From: Plantago ovata
Lineage: Eukaryota; Streptophyta; Magnoliopsida; Lamiales; Plantaginaceae
Length of the DNA: 64,000 nucleotides
NCBI GenBank assembly: GCA_028274465.1
Contig: CM051456.1
Coordinates: forward strand, 62,110,753 to 62,174,752
Reading direction: 5' to 3'
Shown here: positions 1 through 12,674 of the stretch, piece after piece
How positions within the stretch are numbered: position 1 is the stretch's first letter
Layout: every line of letters starts with the position of its first letter
Notes under the pieces: model-generated
What the model was told of the DNA's origin: nothing
The model's input: only the letters and a program-made list of their open reading frames with translations
Databases searched by the model: none
Made by a program: the position numbers and the translations under genes

Positions 1-185
1 AGGAAACGATTCTATAAACATTTGAACTCGTTGGCTAAAATTACTAGCAAAAACCTCAAGCAAAGCCACGTTAGGTCCCGAGAGAACGACACTCGGGGAC
101 AACTTGCCATTGCACTCTAGTTTGTGGAGTGATAAGTGTTCTTAGGCTACAAACAAATTTAATTGGTGAAAAAACGACATCATCA
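1..185 (+). repeat. 3' end of the 5' LTR of element A
   Basis: This stretch is nearly identical to 18364-18548, the end of the 3' LTR, and ends in CATCATCA directly before a PBS. Only the U5 end is inside the window. Confidence 0.9.
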
Positions 186-188
186 ATT

Positions 189-206
189 TGGCGCCGTTGC
201 CGGGGA
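189..206 (+). other. Primer-binding site, tRNA-Asp type (element A)
   Basis: TGGCGCCGTTGCCGGGGA, three bases after the LTR end, is complementary to the 3' end of plant tRNA-Asp including CCA. This PBS is typical of Athila-type elements and recurs in C, D, E, F1, F2, G and H. Confidence 0.9.
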
Positions 207-328
207 CTTAACTCCTTTGGTTGGTGTTTTTGTTTTGATTTTTTCAGCCAACATCTCTTCTTTGTCTCATTTCTGTTTTTGTTTCTTTTTGCTTGAGATA
301 CTCACTATCTTGCATTTCAGGTGAGTGC

Positions 329-1440
329 ATGCCTAGAACCCGAACGGGTGGACCTATTATTGAACCTTTCGTAGACGAGATCGACCGTTTGTTTTAAAGG
401 AGAAGGAGGAATTTGAATCTCGAGTTTGAAGGAGTAGCATCTAGAGCTTCCACTTCTGGTATTCGGGAAGAATCTTCTTCTTATCTTTTGGAGCCAATTC
501 TTGAATCTGTTTACTTGGAAGGTGAAATGGCGGAGCGGCCCATACGTACACTTACTAAGCCTACGGTTGGGGCTAGAGGACCAGCAATTGTCCTCAATGA
601 TGCCACAAGGAACTTGGAGATCAAGAATCACATGTTCCAACAACTACCCAAATTCTATGGGATGGCTAATGAGGACGTGATAGGGTACTTGAATGAGCTC
701 GAGAACTTTGTTCTCCATCTTGGGCGACCCGGAGCTGGTGTTATGGATGATGATCTCCGCATGAAGGTCTTTTCTATGGGGCTAGGCGATCGTGCAAATG
801 CTTGGCTTAATACTTTGGAGGCCGGGTCTTTGACAACATGGGATCTATGTTTTGATAAGTTCATGGAGCGTTACTACCCCGCTTCCAAGACAATGGCTAT
901 GAAGAGCCAAATTAGCTCCTTCGAGCAGAGGTATGATGAGCCTTTCCACGAGGCCTATGATCGATTCATGGGGTTTCATCATCGATGCCCACATAACGGG
1001 TATGATAAAGGTCAGCTTCTCCAATTCTTTTACAATGGTTTACATCCTGAGATTCAATCTCAAGTGGATAGTATTTGTGGAGGTAGTATGGGGGAGTTGC
1101 TTCCTTCTCAAGCCCAAGTGAAGCTGGACATGATGTACCGGAATTCCCAAAACCGGAATGTGAGGGCTCGTGTGCTCCAAAAGGAGCAAAGAGGTGAGGC
1201 CAAGGTAGTGGTAGAACAAAATGCCTTCGATGGGTTCGCCCATGATGTGAAGGAAGCTTTGAGGCAAAGCGCTCCTTCTCCTTCTACGAAGTTTGTGGTG
1301 TGTGCAAGAACTATGGGCACCCGGCCTATTTATGTTGTTCTGAATTTGCTAGAGAGCAATATATCACGAACGATGCCCGTCAAGAAGTGTATGCTGCTGA
1401 GGGAGAGCAAGTAGTTGGAGATGTGAACTACGGGCAAGGA
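329..1440 (+). pseudogene. Element A gag (capsid), broken
   Basis: Gag would form the capsid of the retrotransposon particle. The frame starts at ATG 329, after a splice-acceptor-like TTTCAG, and resembles the start of the gags of G and H. It meets an in-frame TAA at 395-397, then stays open to 1414; the next in-frame ATG is at 527. A capsid-type domain follows (RGPAIVL, then LPKFYGM, GLGDRA, CPHNGYD, QFFYNGL). The zinc knuckle (CX2CX4HX4C) is in another frame near 1290-1335, so there is a frameshift around 1285. Copia element B then cuts the frame at 1441/1442, and coding resumes at 11448. Not functional as it stands. Confidence 0.85.
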
Positions 1441-1441
1441 T
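1437..1441. other. Target-site duplication, left copy (element B)
   Basis: AGGAT directly before the first LTR base of B; identical to 11435-11439 after the other LTR. Confidence 0.9.
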
Positions 1442-3526
1442 TGTAAGAAAATATGGTCAGAGTTACCCATAGGGTACGCAGCGGAATTTTAAAAATTTTC
1501 TTAACATACTGGTTAATTGATTATGCATATGTCGTATATATATAAACACGTCAATTAGAAGACTAACCTTACTTCCAAAGCAGCTTCCAAGTCTTCGTAA
1601 TATTCCGGTGTATCTTCTCCTTCGACGAAGTCGAAGATATCTACAATACTCTGTATATCTGCAAGACAATAAGAGTTAGTTTCCAGCTCCTAGAACCTCA
1701 ACCTTGGTATCCACGGATGAACAGCCTATCGGAAGAATGCTAGGATATTCTTTATGTGACCAAGAAGACGGGGCGGCAATTCCCTCCGGTGGCGGTGTGC
1801 GCGCGCGTGAGGCTAAGGGGAGGAGGGGAGAGTTTTATTTTCTCTAAGAAAACTGGGTAGAATGACTGTGAAAGTCTATGTCTGAAACTGTGTGTAAAAC
1901 TCTCTCTAATAGTCCACTATATAGTAGTCTATAGAAGCCTAAAGCATAAGCAATTAGACTTCGTAAAGGAATAAGAATCTAATTCTTATCGCACAAGGAA
2001 ACCAATATCAAGTCTAGATTCATTCTCAATCAAATCAAAACTCAATCAGGAAAATCTAACTTATCCCTTGGACTTCTAATAGAGGAAGGAGTCGAACTCT
2101 TTCCCCTACCTTGCCACGCGCGCGCGCTCGCCTGTCCTACGGGACGTGGGTCCCACTTTTGGGATCCACATATATTTCTAAGGCAATCCGAACTCCAAGT
2201 AGATTTTGCCCAAGTGCATATGTTAATTCTAAATTAACATATCCTTTACAATCAAACCTCCATTATATTTCCAAAATATAATGTTTAATTGTATTTACAT
2301 AAAATACAATTAATTAGCCAATTCAATTAATAATTCCAAATCATTAATTGAGCCACCAATTATTGTAATTAATTCCAAATTAATTATAATCCATCAATCA
2401 CAATTAATTCCAAATTAATTGCGATTCCATCTTCAAGGATATTCTGATAGGCTGAATCACCACATAGTGTGACCCATAGGGCCTCACCGTATTAAGCAAG
2501 TCCTAGACTAGGCAACAAGGAATTCCTAGACGGTTCCATTTGCAATATTAATACGCGAGGACGTTTGAGAGGTTTCTCAAAGCTAACCCTTTTGTTGCGA
2601 AGCCTATTGCGCTCAACGCGGCGATGGTAACGTCCGTTCATCTGACTTGCTCGGATGTATCTAGGATCGATGAAGTGTCTATCCCAATAATACATCCACG
2701 GGCGTCTCAGGGAGTTGTTTGGTTAAGATATACTTATGACCATCATAATATATCATTTGCACTGGCCAGTGACTTTACCAACACAACTATGCAGACTACG
2801 AGCAGTGCTCTCCTGTGCTACACTTGAGAGATGAATACTTCACCGAATCACTTATCAACCCCATTTGTATTTAGCCATAATCCTGGATCGTGTCTTAGGT
2901 CAACTACTTATTCAGAGCTGACATCGATGGGTCCACCAAGGATATGGAGCACCAAATGTGATGATAAAGTCCTGTAAGTGCAAAGGACGAATGGCATCAC
3001 TTCGACAACTCACCGGTTCCCATAGACACGTCGGTGTAGAGTATACATCAATGGGAGTGTCCGGTGGGTACTTCCATTGTTCGATAAAGCTTCTTCGAAA
3101 AACTATGCACAGTTATGGGAACGTTCCTTGATTGTCCAACAATCCGTTCCGTGGCCGTGGAATCGGCTCACACTTGCTCCAACAAGTATAACCTCCACGC
3201 ATACTAGTCTTGTCAGGTTCATTCGGACCCCCACATCCGAGATGTACCACGACTAGGGAGAGTTTGGGATAGATGTAACTCACATAGCTCCCACTAACTG
3301 TGTGATCGGTCATCTATACGAGGGGACATGTTCAGTATCAATACAGACAGCAATATAGATATGACATGCTGCAGCCTGGTGTAATATAAATATGAAAGCG
3401 ATACTCAACAGTAAAATGAAACAAACATATATTATATTACGTTGACCTGTGTAATAGCACATATATGTCCTCTACAAGGGCACCATGCCTTTAGTAAGGA
3501 CTGTCTCTAGGACATATACACTATCA
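1442..3526 (-). repeat. 3' LTR of copia element B
   Basis: Plus-strand reading runs TGTAAGAAAATATG to ACACTATCA. It is nearly identical to 9357-11434. It holds an AT-rich central part (about 2220-2420) and a GC-rich CGCGCGCG-containing spot near 1797-1806 and 2117-2128. Short reading frames inside it are not genes. Confidence 0.95.
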
Positions 3527-3539
3527 ATATCCCACTTGG
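3527..3539 (-). other. Polypurine tract of element B
   Basis: On the minus strand CCAAGTGGGATAT directly precedes the 3' LTR. Plus-strand DNA synthesis would be primed here. Assigned by position and purine content. Confidence 0.7.
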
Positions 3540-3540
3540 A

Positions 3541-5013
3541 CTAGAGCCAGTCACCTTTATGCCTAATGCCCAGATTAGCATAATGTCTTAAGTGGACTTC
3601 CACTGATAAGACCTTGGTGAAAGGATCTGCCACGTTGTCCGTGGTTGAGACACGTTCTATACTAACTTCTCCTCTATCTATAATCTCACGTATAACGTGA
3701 TATTTTCTAAGTACATGTTTGTTCTTGTTTGTAGATCTAGGCTCTCTAGCTTGAGCGACGGCGCCCGTATTGTCACAATAAATCGTTATTGGACTGGGAG
3801 CAGGAACAACCCTCAATTCCTTCAAGAACTCTGAAATCCATACAGCTTCTTTCGATGCTTCTAATGCAGCAATGTACTCGGCCTCTGTGGATGAGTCAGC
3901 AATCGTGGCTTGCTTAGAGCTCTTCCAACAGACAACTCCTCCGTTCAATTTGAATACGTATCCTGTCTGTGACTTAAAGTCATCAGGATCTGATTCAAAT
4001 CCAGCGTCGACATACCCAGACATCTTCAATTCTGGTTCTCCACCAAACACCAAGAACATCTCTTTAGTCCGTCTAAGGTACTTAAGAATGTTCTTCACAG
4101 CAGTCCAGTGAGGTACTCCTGGATTCTGTTGGTGTCGACAAGTGACACTAAGCGCATATGCCACATCGGGCCTTGTGTAATTCATTGCATACATTATAGA
4201 CCCTACTGCCGAAGCATAGGGCACACGACTCATTGCATTTCTTTCTTCATCAGTTTTAGGACCATCCTTAACTGATAAGACAATCCCATGCCTAGCTGGG
4301 AGAAAGCCTCTCTTTGAGTCGTCCATCTTATAACGCTTCAGTATTTTGTCGATGTAGGTGGACTGTGTCATTCCCAACATCCTCTTGGATCTATCTCTAA
4401 AGATCTTGATCCCTAGGATGTAGTTCGCTTCACCCAAGTCCTTCATCGAGAAGGTACTTGATAACCAAACTTTAGTCTCTTCTAGCATAGAGACATTGTT
4501 TCCCATGATCAAAATGTCCTCTACATAAATGATCATGAAAACAACTCCTTTGTCGCTGTGTCTCGCATAGACACAGGGATCTTCCTTGCTTCTGATGAAG
4601 TCAAACGATTTGACAGCTTCATCAAAGCGGATATTCCAGCTCCTTGACGCTTGCTTTAGCCCATAGATGGATCTTTGTAATTTGCATAAAGCAGTTGGCC
4701 TGGTTTTACTAATAAAACCTTCCGGCTGTACCATATAGACCTCTTCCTCAAGGTTGCCATTGAGGAAGGCTGTCTTTACATCCATCTGCCAGATTTCATA
4801 ATCATAGTAGGCAGCTATCGCAAGTAGAATTCGAATGGATTTCAATTTTGCTACTGGCGAAAAGGTTTCATCGTAATCGATGCCATACCTTTGCGTGTAG
4901 CCTTTTGCCACAAGCCTAGCTTTGTGCGTTTGTACCTTGCCATCGGCATCTATCTTTCGTTTAAAGACCCATTTGCACCCAATTGGTCTAACCCCTTGGG
5001 GCAAGTCTACCAA
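3541..5013 (-). pseudogene. Copia reverse transcriptase and RNase H (element B)
   Basis: A 490-codon open stretch holds the copia RT (RVT_2 type: GCKWVFKRK, ARLVAKGYTQ, FSPVAKLKSIR, WQMDVKTAFLNG, IYGLKQASRSW) in the first half, and RNase H with the expected acidic residues (GYVDAG, STEAEYIA, IYCDNTGA) in the last ~140 residues. The RT active site reads YVED where YVDD is standard, so a catalytic aspartate is replaced by glutamate. In-frame stops near 5016 and at 5185-5187 separate it from integrase in the same frame. It ends just before the PPT, as expected for copia. A catalytically weak or dead remnant is likely. Confidence 0.92.
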
Positions 5014-5187
5014 GTTCTAAACTTGGTTCTGGTACATTGAATCCATTTCTAATTCCATGGCCTCTTGCCATTTGTCTGAGTCAATATCAATTATTGCCTC
5101 TTTGTAGGTCTCGGGATCTTCCCGATCTGATAAACCGACATCAAGTTCACTGATGTCTTCTATCATAAGGCTTTGCTTCTGAGGTCC

Positions 5188-6480
5188 TCAAAGGATCCTC
5201 TTCGACCTACGGAGCTCGACTTGTTCTGGTGCTTTTCTTTTCTGGCTTCGTGTAACACGAACATTATCAGTGGGTACTGATGCAGCTGGTCGTTGGGCGC
5301 GACCCTGTTCCCTTGCGGGAGGCTGCTCTTGTGCAACTTGTTGCACAGGTTGGTTGACAACGGGTTCTACAGGTGTGGTTTCAACTGTTGATCTAATCAC
5401 ATGACTCCCACTGACTATGACATGCCTAGCAAGTGTCATATCATCACCCTTGTCTGCTTCGAAAGCTCCCACTGAACTTGAGTCCAAATCAGAGGATTTA
5501 AAGACCTCATGTTCGCGCGTGTCAAAGTCTTGAATTTCTTCAAGTTCTATCATATCATCTAACCTCTCTTCTTCGAGGTATTCAGCTTCTAAAAACTTCA
5601 CGTTTCTAGACACGATCACCTTGTGATCTTCAGCATGATAGAATTCATAGCCTCTCGTCTGACGAGGATAGCCTATGAAATATACTTTGACACCCTTGGC
5701 ATCTAACTTATCAGTGAGCATCAGCTTGACTATCGTAGGACAGCCCCAAGGTCTAAGATAGCCTAGTGAAGGCTTCTTTCCCTTCCATAACTCATAAGGA
5801 GTTTTCTCCACTGATTTAGATGGTACACGGTTCAGAATGTAGATTGCAGTTTGTAGTGCATATCCCCATAGATACTTTGGAAGAGTCGAGAATCCAATCA
5901 TTGATCTTACCATGTCTAACAGGGTTCGATTCCTCCTCTCAGACACACCGTTTAACTATGGTGTTCCAGGAGGAGTCCATTGCGATTGAATCCCATTTTC
6001 CTTCAAGTAATCGATAAATTCTTCACTAAGGTATTCACCTCCTCGATCCGATCGAAGAGTGACTATACTTAGGTTCAATTCAATCTCGACCTCATTCCTA
6101 AACTCCTTGAATTTCCCAAAGGTCTCGGATTTATTCTTCATAAGAAAGATATATCCATACCTTGAGAAATCGTCAGTAAAGGTAACGAAGTAAGGATAAC
6201 CCCCACGCGCATGGACTTTAAACGGTCCACATACATCGGTATGTATGAGCTCTAAGCAGCGAGTGGCACGAACACCTTGTCCAACAAAAGATTTGTTCGT
6301 CATCTTACCCTTAACACAAGATTCACATGTACCATATGATTCGAAATCAAATGGTTCTAAGTAGTCCAACTTCCTTAGTCTTTGAATCCGTGTTTCATTG
6401 ATATGGCCTAGCCTACAATGCCATAGATAAGATGGATTATTCTTCTTACTTGAAGACGGTTGTTTGTTATGTATTTGAAA
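5188..6480 (-). pseudogene. Copia integrase (element B)
   Basis: Integrase would insert the cDNA. On the minus strand, a GAG-pre-integrase zinc-binding stretch (LWHCRLGH, about 6435-6410, then CESC) precedes the core domain. The core shows catalytic aspartates in IHTDVCGPF and LRSDRGGEY; the usual glutamate is in VSERRN. An in-frame TAG at 5953-5955 cuts the core just before that glutamate, and a frame change separates the zinc-binding part from the gag-protease frame upstream. The C-terminal tail (5188-5600) is acidic, then basic, and runs into stop 5185-5187 ahead of RT. Confidence 0.88.
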
Positions 6481-6504
6481 TAAAGGTTGAGTACTTTGAA
6501 AAAT

Positions 6505-7632
6505 TTATAAACCAGTCACCAAGCGAGCCTTTCCATAATACTGATCATTTAATGAAAAATAACAAGTATTATTCGCAAATCGAAAGGAAAAACCCATATT
6601 GTCTAACAATGGAATGGAAATAATATTTCTGACAATGGATGGAACAAAATAAACATTATCAAGTTCTAAACATTGTCCCGAAGGTAAATCTATCTTGCTG
6701 CGTCCAACGCGTTTGGCTTCAACTGGATTGCCGTTCCCAACATGCAAGTCGATTTCACCTCGCTTGACTAGCCTGTGATCAATTAGCCCCTGCACATTAT
6801 TACGAATGTGTGAGCCACAGGCTGTATCTAATACCCAACCATTGGAGTCAAAATTAGTCATGTTCATTTCAATAACAAAGATACCTGAGCCAGAAGTCGA
6901 TGACTTCTCAGCCTGATCTGCCCTAAGCTTAGGGAAATCTTTCTTCCAGTGGCCCTTGAGTTTGCAATAGAGACAAATCTCGATCCTAAGTCGAAATTCA
7001 GCCATCCTACGATAGCGCCCATTCTTGCCACCCCTCTTCCTTTTGGGTCTACGATTGACCCTTGGGAATTTGTTGGCAACGGGTCTCTCAGCAATCAACT
7101 CTGTTGCTACCCCAACATTGGGATTGTGAATAGATTGCAACAATCTTTGCACGATCAAGATAATGGAAGCCTTAGCTTCTAGCTCCAAGCCATATCCAAC
7201 AAGTTGTAAGAGAAAGTCAATCAATGACTTAACTTGTTCAGGCGACAGCTCTTCTGTCTCAAGCCTTTTGATAAGCATGATCTTGATAGCTTCGAACCCT
7301 TCACACATCCTTGGAACATCCAAGAATGAGGAGAGATATTTTACAATCTCATATGGTTCCTTGTCTCGACATGGTCCAACCATATTGTCAGACATAGCAT
7401 TCAGCAACAAGTTCTTTACAAACTCGGCCATTTCCACTTCCAATTCATAATAGCAATCATAGGTTGCCGTAGTGAATTTAGTGGGAGGTGGAGGGATAGG
7501 TTCGTCCAAGACGTACTCAACCTCATTGTACCATAGCACCTTTCGTACCTCATGGATCCAATCCACGTAGTTTGGTCATGTTAACTTTTGCAACTCCAAG
7601 TTGGCAACAAGCTCGGAGGACGGTATCTCCAT
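6505..7632 (-). pseudogene. Copia gag and protease (element B)
   Basis: The likely start is ATG at 7632-7630 (MEIPSSELVA). An in-frame TGA at 7578-7576 follows 18 codons later, then the frame is open to 6505. The order is a UBN2/gag-like helical domain, a basic stretch (RRPKRKRGGKNGRYRR), a zinc knuckle and protease. The knuckle CLYCKLKGHWKKDF has lost its last cysteine, replaced by phenylalanine. The protease motif reads WVLDTACGSH rather than the usual D-S/T-G. Both defects add to the stop codon, so gag and protease are presumed inactive. Confidence 0.85.
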
Positions 7633-8121
7633 ATCTAATATCCTAAGGAGAAATAATATAGAACGAAAACAATAAATCAACTATTGAAATATCATTTCTA
7701 AATACACAGTCAACATAACTAAACAACAAGGTCCTTTAGCTGTTTAGCTCCCACTATTTTCACATATGCTTGCCCCTACAACAAACATACGGGTAATGTC
7801 CAACAAGTTACCGTAGTGGCCAAGATCCAAATCCATATTATGCCATACTCCAACGGGGGCTGGTCGCATAGCATAACATGACCGATAGGACTAGTAAGAC
7901 TATCCAATTGCGTCACGCAACTCTTGGTTGTTAAATCTAATTTAACCCGATGCCCTACATATTGCACCTATCGAGGTCGCTAGATACAATATGCAATAAG
8001 TCATAACCATAGGCTTACTCTAATTCGACGATTACTGCGAGTCTTGTAAGACGAGGTCGCCAATACAAGAAAACGCAATGAAAGTTCAAAATTAAAGCAC
8101 CCTATGGAAAGCATCTCAGAA

Positions 8122-8262
<141 letters not shown>

Positions 8263-8334
8263 CATATTTCCGTACTTATATTGGTTGGGGCTTGTAGCTT
8301 GAGGGTTGTTATCAGTCATCTACAAACAAATAAG

Positions 8335-8500
8335 GGCGCCGCCTACCCATCATGCATGAACAGTCTACACGTAATGGATGCCGCCTATCCATTCTAGTTC
8401 TAAACGCGGTCAAGCATATAATGGGTGCCGCCTACCCATACATAAATATGCGGTCCGACATATAAGAGGCGCCGCCTACCCTCGCATGCATAGCGGTCGA
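8335..8500. repeat. Four degenerate ~44-bp tandem repeats
   Basis: GCCGCCTACCC or a near copy starts at about 8340, 8380, 8429 and 8471, followed by CATGCAT-like or CGGTC-containing sequence. Spacing is 41-49 bp. Confidence 0.75.
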
Positions 8501-8984
8501 ACGGCATGTAAAAACATGGTATTTAAACATGTATTGTCAAACAATAGCATATTGAGCATATGAAACAAGTAGTAGCCTATGTGGATGACAAATGACTTCA
8601 TAATTTCATTATGAAAATTATAATCCCATACTTATAATCTCTATGAAATAATTGAAAATTTGGACTAGATTGAACATTCGAAAATTCTATTGACCATGTA
8701 GCAATTTTCGAAAACCCGAAGGACTTAATTGTAATTTTAAAAACTTTAGAGGTGTTAAATCTAAAATTCAAAAGTAGAAGGACTAATTTGCAATAAACAA
8801 TAAATTGATAAATTACAAATAAGCCCTTTAAGTTTATACTAATTAAATGTAACGCCTCTAGTTTAAAACAATTACATTTAAATCATATTTATATTCCAAA
8901 TATAAAATTCAATCCTCAAAACTTTCAAAATTCGATTTTGGGTCCAACCCGAAAATATATAATTTTTTTTTTTTTTAAAACGTG

Positions 8985-9172
8985 GGACGGGGACCTCCGT
9001 CCCCCCGGTGCCCGCGGCCCCGGGCGCCCGGCTCCCGCGGCACGCGGGTACCGGACGCCGAGGGTGCAGGCGCCCGGCGCCCCAGGATGTAGGCAGGGCG
9101 CCTGCGGCCGTGGGCGCCCGGGCGCCTGCTGCCGCAGGCGCCGCCAGCCGCCTGCGTCACGCAGGGCGTCCC
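8985..9172. repeat. GC-rich palindromic block in the copia leader
   Basis: About 190 bp of very high GC inside an AT-rich leader, dense in GGGCGCCC, CCGGGCGCCCGG and GGCGCC palindromes. These lack the 3-nt spacer of the gypsy palindromes elsewhere in the window. Confidence 0.8.
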
Positions 9173-9343
9173 TGTCGAAAAATTATATATATATATAATA
9201 TATTTATTTTTTTTTAAATGTAAATTCTAAATTTATATAAAAAACAAAACTTTTGAAAATCGAATTCATCATAGAATCAATTGCATCCACATATCTACAA
9301 AATCATACAATATATATACGTATATACGTAATCAATTAACCAA

Positions 9344-9355
9344 GCTCTGATACCA
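9344..9355 (-). other. Primer-binding site, initiator Met tRNA (element B)
   Basis: The minus strand reads TGGTATCAGAGC, the classic plant copia PBS, one base inside the 5' LTR edge. Confidence 0.95.
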
Positions 9356-9356
9356 C

Positions 9357-11434
9357 TGTAAGAAAATATGGTCAGAGTTACCCCTAGGGTACGCAGCGGA
9401 ATTTTAAAAATTTTCTTAACATACTGGTTAATTGATTATGCATATGTCGTATATATATAAACACGTCAATTAGAAGACTAACCTTACTTCCAAAGCAGCT
9501 TCCAAGTCTTCGTAATATTCCGGTGTATCTTCTCCTTCGTCGAAGTCGAAGATATCTACAATACTCTGTATATCTGCAAGACAATAAGAGTTAGTTTCCA
9601 GCTCCTAGAACCTCAACCTTGGTATCCACGGATGAACAGCCTATCGAAAGAATGCTAGGATATTCTTTATGTGACCAAGAAGACGGGGCGGCAATTCCCT
9701 CCGGTGGCGGTGTGCGCGCGCGTGAGGCTAAGGGGAGGACGGGAGAGTTTTATTTTCTCTAAGAAAACTGGGTAGAATGACTGTGAAAGTCTATGTCTGA
9801 AACTGTGTGTAAAACTCTCTCTAATAGTCCACTATATATAGTAGTCTATAGAAGTCTAAAGCATAAGCAATTAGACTTCGTAAAGGAATAAGAATCTAAT
9901 TCTTATCGCACAAGGAAACCAATATCAAGTCTAGATTCATTCCCAATCAAATCAAAACTCAATCAGGAAAATCTAACTTATCCTTTGGACTTCTAATAGA
10001 GGAAGGAGTCGAACTCCTTCCTCTACCCTGCCGCGCACGCGCGCGCCTGTCCTACGGGACGTGGGTCCCACTTTTGGGACCCACATATATTTCTAAGGCA
10101 ATCCAAACTCCTAGTAGATTTTGCCCAAGTGCATATGTTAATTCTAAATTAACATATCCTTTACAATCAAACCTCCATTATATTTCCAAAATATAATCTT
10201 TAATTGTATTTACATAAAATACAATTTAATTAGCCAATTCAACTAATAATTCCAAATCGCCACCAATTATTATAATTAATTCCAAATTAATTATAATCCA
10301 TCAATCATAATTAATTCCAAATTAATTGCGATTCCATATTCAAGGATATTCTGATAGGCTGAATCACCACATAGTGTGACCCATAGGGCCTCACCGTATT
10401 AAGCAAGTCCTAGACTAGGCAACATGGAATTCCTAGACGGTTCCATTTGCAATATTAATACGCGAGGACGTTTGCGAGGTTTCTCAAAGCTAACCCTTTC
10501 GTTGCGAAGCCTGTTGCGCTCAACGCGGCGATGGTAACGTCCCTTCATCTGACTTGCTCGAATGTATCTAGGATCGATGAAGTGTCTATCCCAATTATAC
10601 ATCCACGGGCGTCTCAGGGAGTTGTTTGGTTAAGATATACTTATGACCATCATAATATATCATTTGCACTGGCCAGTGACTTTACCAACAAAACTATGCA
10701 GACTACGAGCAGTGCTCTCCTGTGCTACACTTGAGAGATGAATCCTTCACAGAATCACTTATCACCCCCATTTGTATTTAGCCATAATCCTGGATCGTGT
10801 CTTAGGTCAACTGCTTATTCAGAGCTGACATCGACGGGTCCACCAAGGATATGGAGCAACAAATGTGATGATAAAGTCCTGTAAGTGCAAAAGACGAATG
10901 GTATCACTTCGACAACTCACCAGTTCCCATAGACACGTCGGTGTAGAGTATACATGGATGGGAGTGTCCGGTGGGTACTTCCATTGTTCGATAAAGCTTC
11001 TTCGAACAACTATGCGCAGTTATGGGAACGTTCCTTGATTGTCCAACAATCCGTTCCGTGGCAGTGGGATCGGCTCACACTTGCTCCAACAAGTATAACC
11101 TCCACGCATACTAGTCTTGTCAGGTTCATTCAGACCCCCACATCCGAGATGTACCACGACTAGGGAGAGTTTGGGATAGATGATAACTCACATAGCTCCC
11201 ACTAACTGTGTGATCGGTCATCTATCCGAGGGGACATGTTCAGTATCAATACAGACAGCAATATAGATATGACATGCTGCAGCCTGGTGTAATATAAATA
11301 TGAAAGCGATACTCAATAGTAAAATGAAACAAACATATATTATATTACGTTGACCTGTGTAATAGTACATATATGTCCTCTACAAGGGCACCATGCCCTT
11401 AGTAAGGACTGTCTCTAGGACATATACACTATCA
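9357..11434 (-). repeat. 5' LTR of copia element B
   Basis: Nearly identical to 1442-3526, with a few dozen differences including a small deletion in the AT-rich part near 10255. It lies next to the iMet PBS, so it is the 5' LTR of the minus-strand element. Confidence 0.95.
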
Positions 11435-11439
11435 AGGAT
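11435..11439. other. Target-site duplication, right copy (element B)
   Basis: AGGAT directly after the LTR; matches 1437-1441. Confidence 0.9.
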
Positions 11440-11447
11440 ATGGCAAT

Positions 11448-12632
11448 GTGAGGCCACCAAACCGTGGGCCCCGAGGTGGGTACCAGAATCAAGGCAACTG
11501 TGGTTATCTTCACAACCCGGATCAAAATGCCTATGGGCCTAATCAAGATAGAAATCGTCTCAGCTATGGGAACAATTGGTATGAAGGAGCACCGCCTTCT
11601 AATCCTACACCTCCGCCTCAGGTTGCTAGTTCGGGACCACAAGGTGGAGGGGTGCTTCCTTCACCTCTTGTCTCTTCTCTCAACGATCTTGTGATGAAAA
11701 CAAATAAGTTTATGGAGCATTACTATCGTAATGAAGCTACTAATAACCAGCGGTTTGAGAAGCTTGAGGCTAGTAGTAGCAACCTCCATAAGAAGTTACA
11801 AGAGCTGATAGATCGGGGGGCTAGTAGAGAGCAAGGGAAGTTTCCCGGAAACACGGAGAAGGCTATGGCCATAACCGTGGTGACTGATTTGCCCGTGGAG
11901 ATCACGGTTGTGAGAGACAATGCACTAGTTGAGGTGCCAAGTTGCAAGATAACTGAAACTTGCAAAGTGAGTGAGGAGCTTGAGACTGCTAAGGTGGTTG
12001 TGGAAGAAAAAGTGGTCGCACAATCTGATGCGATAGTGGAAGAAGTGAATGAAAACTCATCGTCTGAGGATGAGTTGGTTGATATGGTGGAAGTGCCTAT
12101 CCAAGAGAGCTTTGATGTGGAAATCGGCTTGGGTAAGAAGGATGGAATAGTGGCAACTCTAGACACGGGAGAGGGTGTGAATGTCATACCTTTGAACGTG
12201 TACGAAGAGTCGGGTTTGTCTGGCTTAAGACCAATGAAGTTCATGGTGCAATTGGCGGACGGGTCTATGAAGAAGCCATTGGGTGTGATCGAGAATCTAG
12301 TGGTAAGAGTCGCCGGTGTAGAGGTCAAGACGAACTTCATCGTCATGCCTACATCCTTCGCAAAGCTCAAGGATGTGGTTCTTTTGGGTAGAGCCTTCAT
12401 CAACAAAGTACATATGGTGATAGACATGTACCGTCATACATGTAGCTTCGAGGTAAATGGCAAGCAGCATACGTTGCGAGCCATAATTAATTCATGTGCT
12501 TATGTTGATACTAACGAACTTGTAGGATTCTTTGGTCCTCTTTATGTTCGTCAAGATGTGCAAGGACTTGGTGCTTTGAAGAGCACTTGGACGGGGAAGT
12601 CTAGTACCCGATGCGAAATTGATCCCGCATGA
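11448..12632 (+). pseudogene. Element A protease region and gag-protease linker
   Basis: This is the downstream half of element A's gag-pro, cut off by copia B. The order is a Gly/Pro/Asn-rich linker (residues 1-75), a helical or coiled-coil stretch ending in LQELIDRGASREQGK (about 85-130), an acidic low-complexity stretch (165-220), then a retropepsin-like domain with LDTGEGVNVIP around residue 239, LADGS and VLLGRAF. The same LQELIDRGASREQGK to LDTGx to LLGRAF series is found in F1, F2, G and H. The D-T-G triad is intact. Without the upstream half in frame it cannot be made as part of gag-pro. Confidence 0.85.
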
Positions 12633-12674
12633 GCTAAGACGAGTCGAGCCAACGACTTTTAAACGAAGGCGCTT

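Noticed and set aside
1799-1806. GCGCGCG runs in the copia LTR as Z-DNA or a CpG island gene start
   Set aside because: Very short and part of both LTRs; no gene follows.
8938-9217. Pro/Arg/Gly/Ala-rich frames in the GC block
   Set aside because: All frames are open simply because GC-rich sequence lacks stops; the block is noncoding leader of a minus-strand element.
11723-12427. 234-codon minus-strand frame opposite A's protease
   Set aside because: Shadow of the plus-strand protease region; same for 32576-33064, 44844-45350, 37859-38614, 52942-53346 and 21319-22611.
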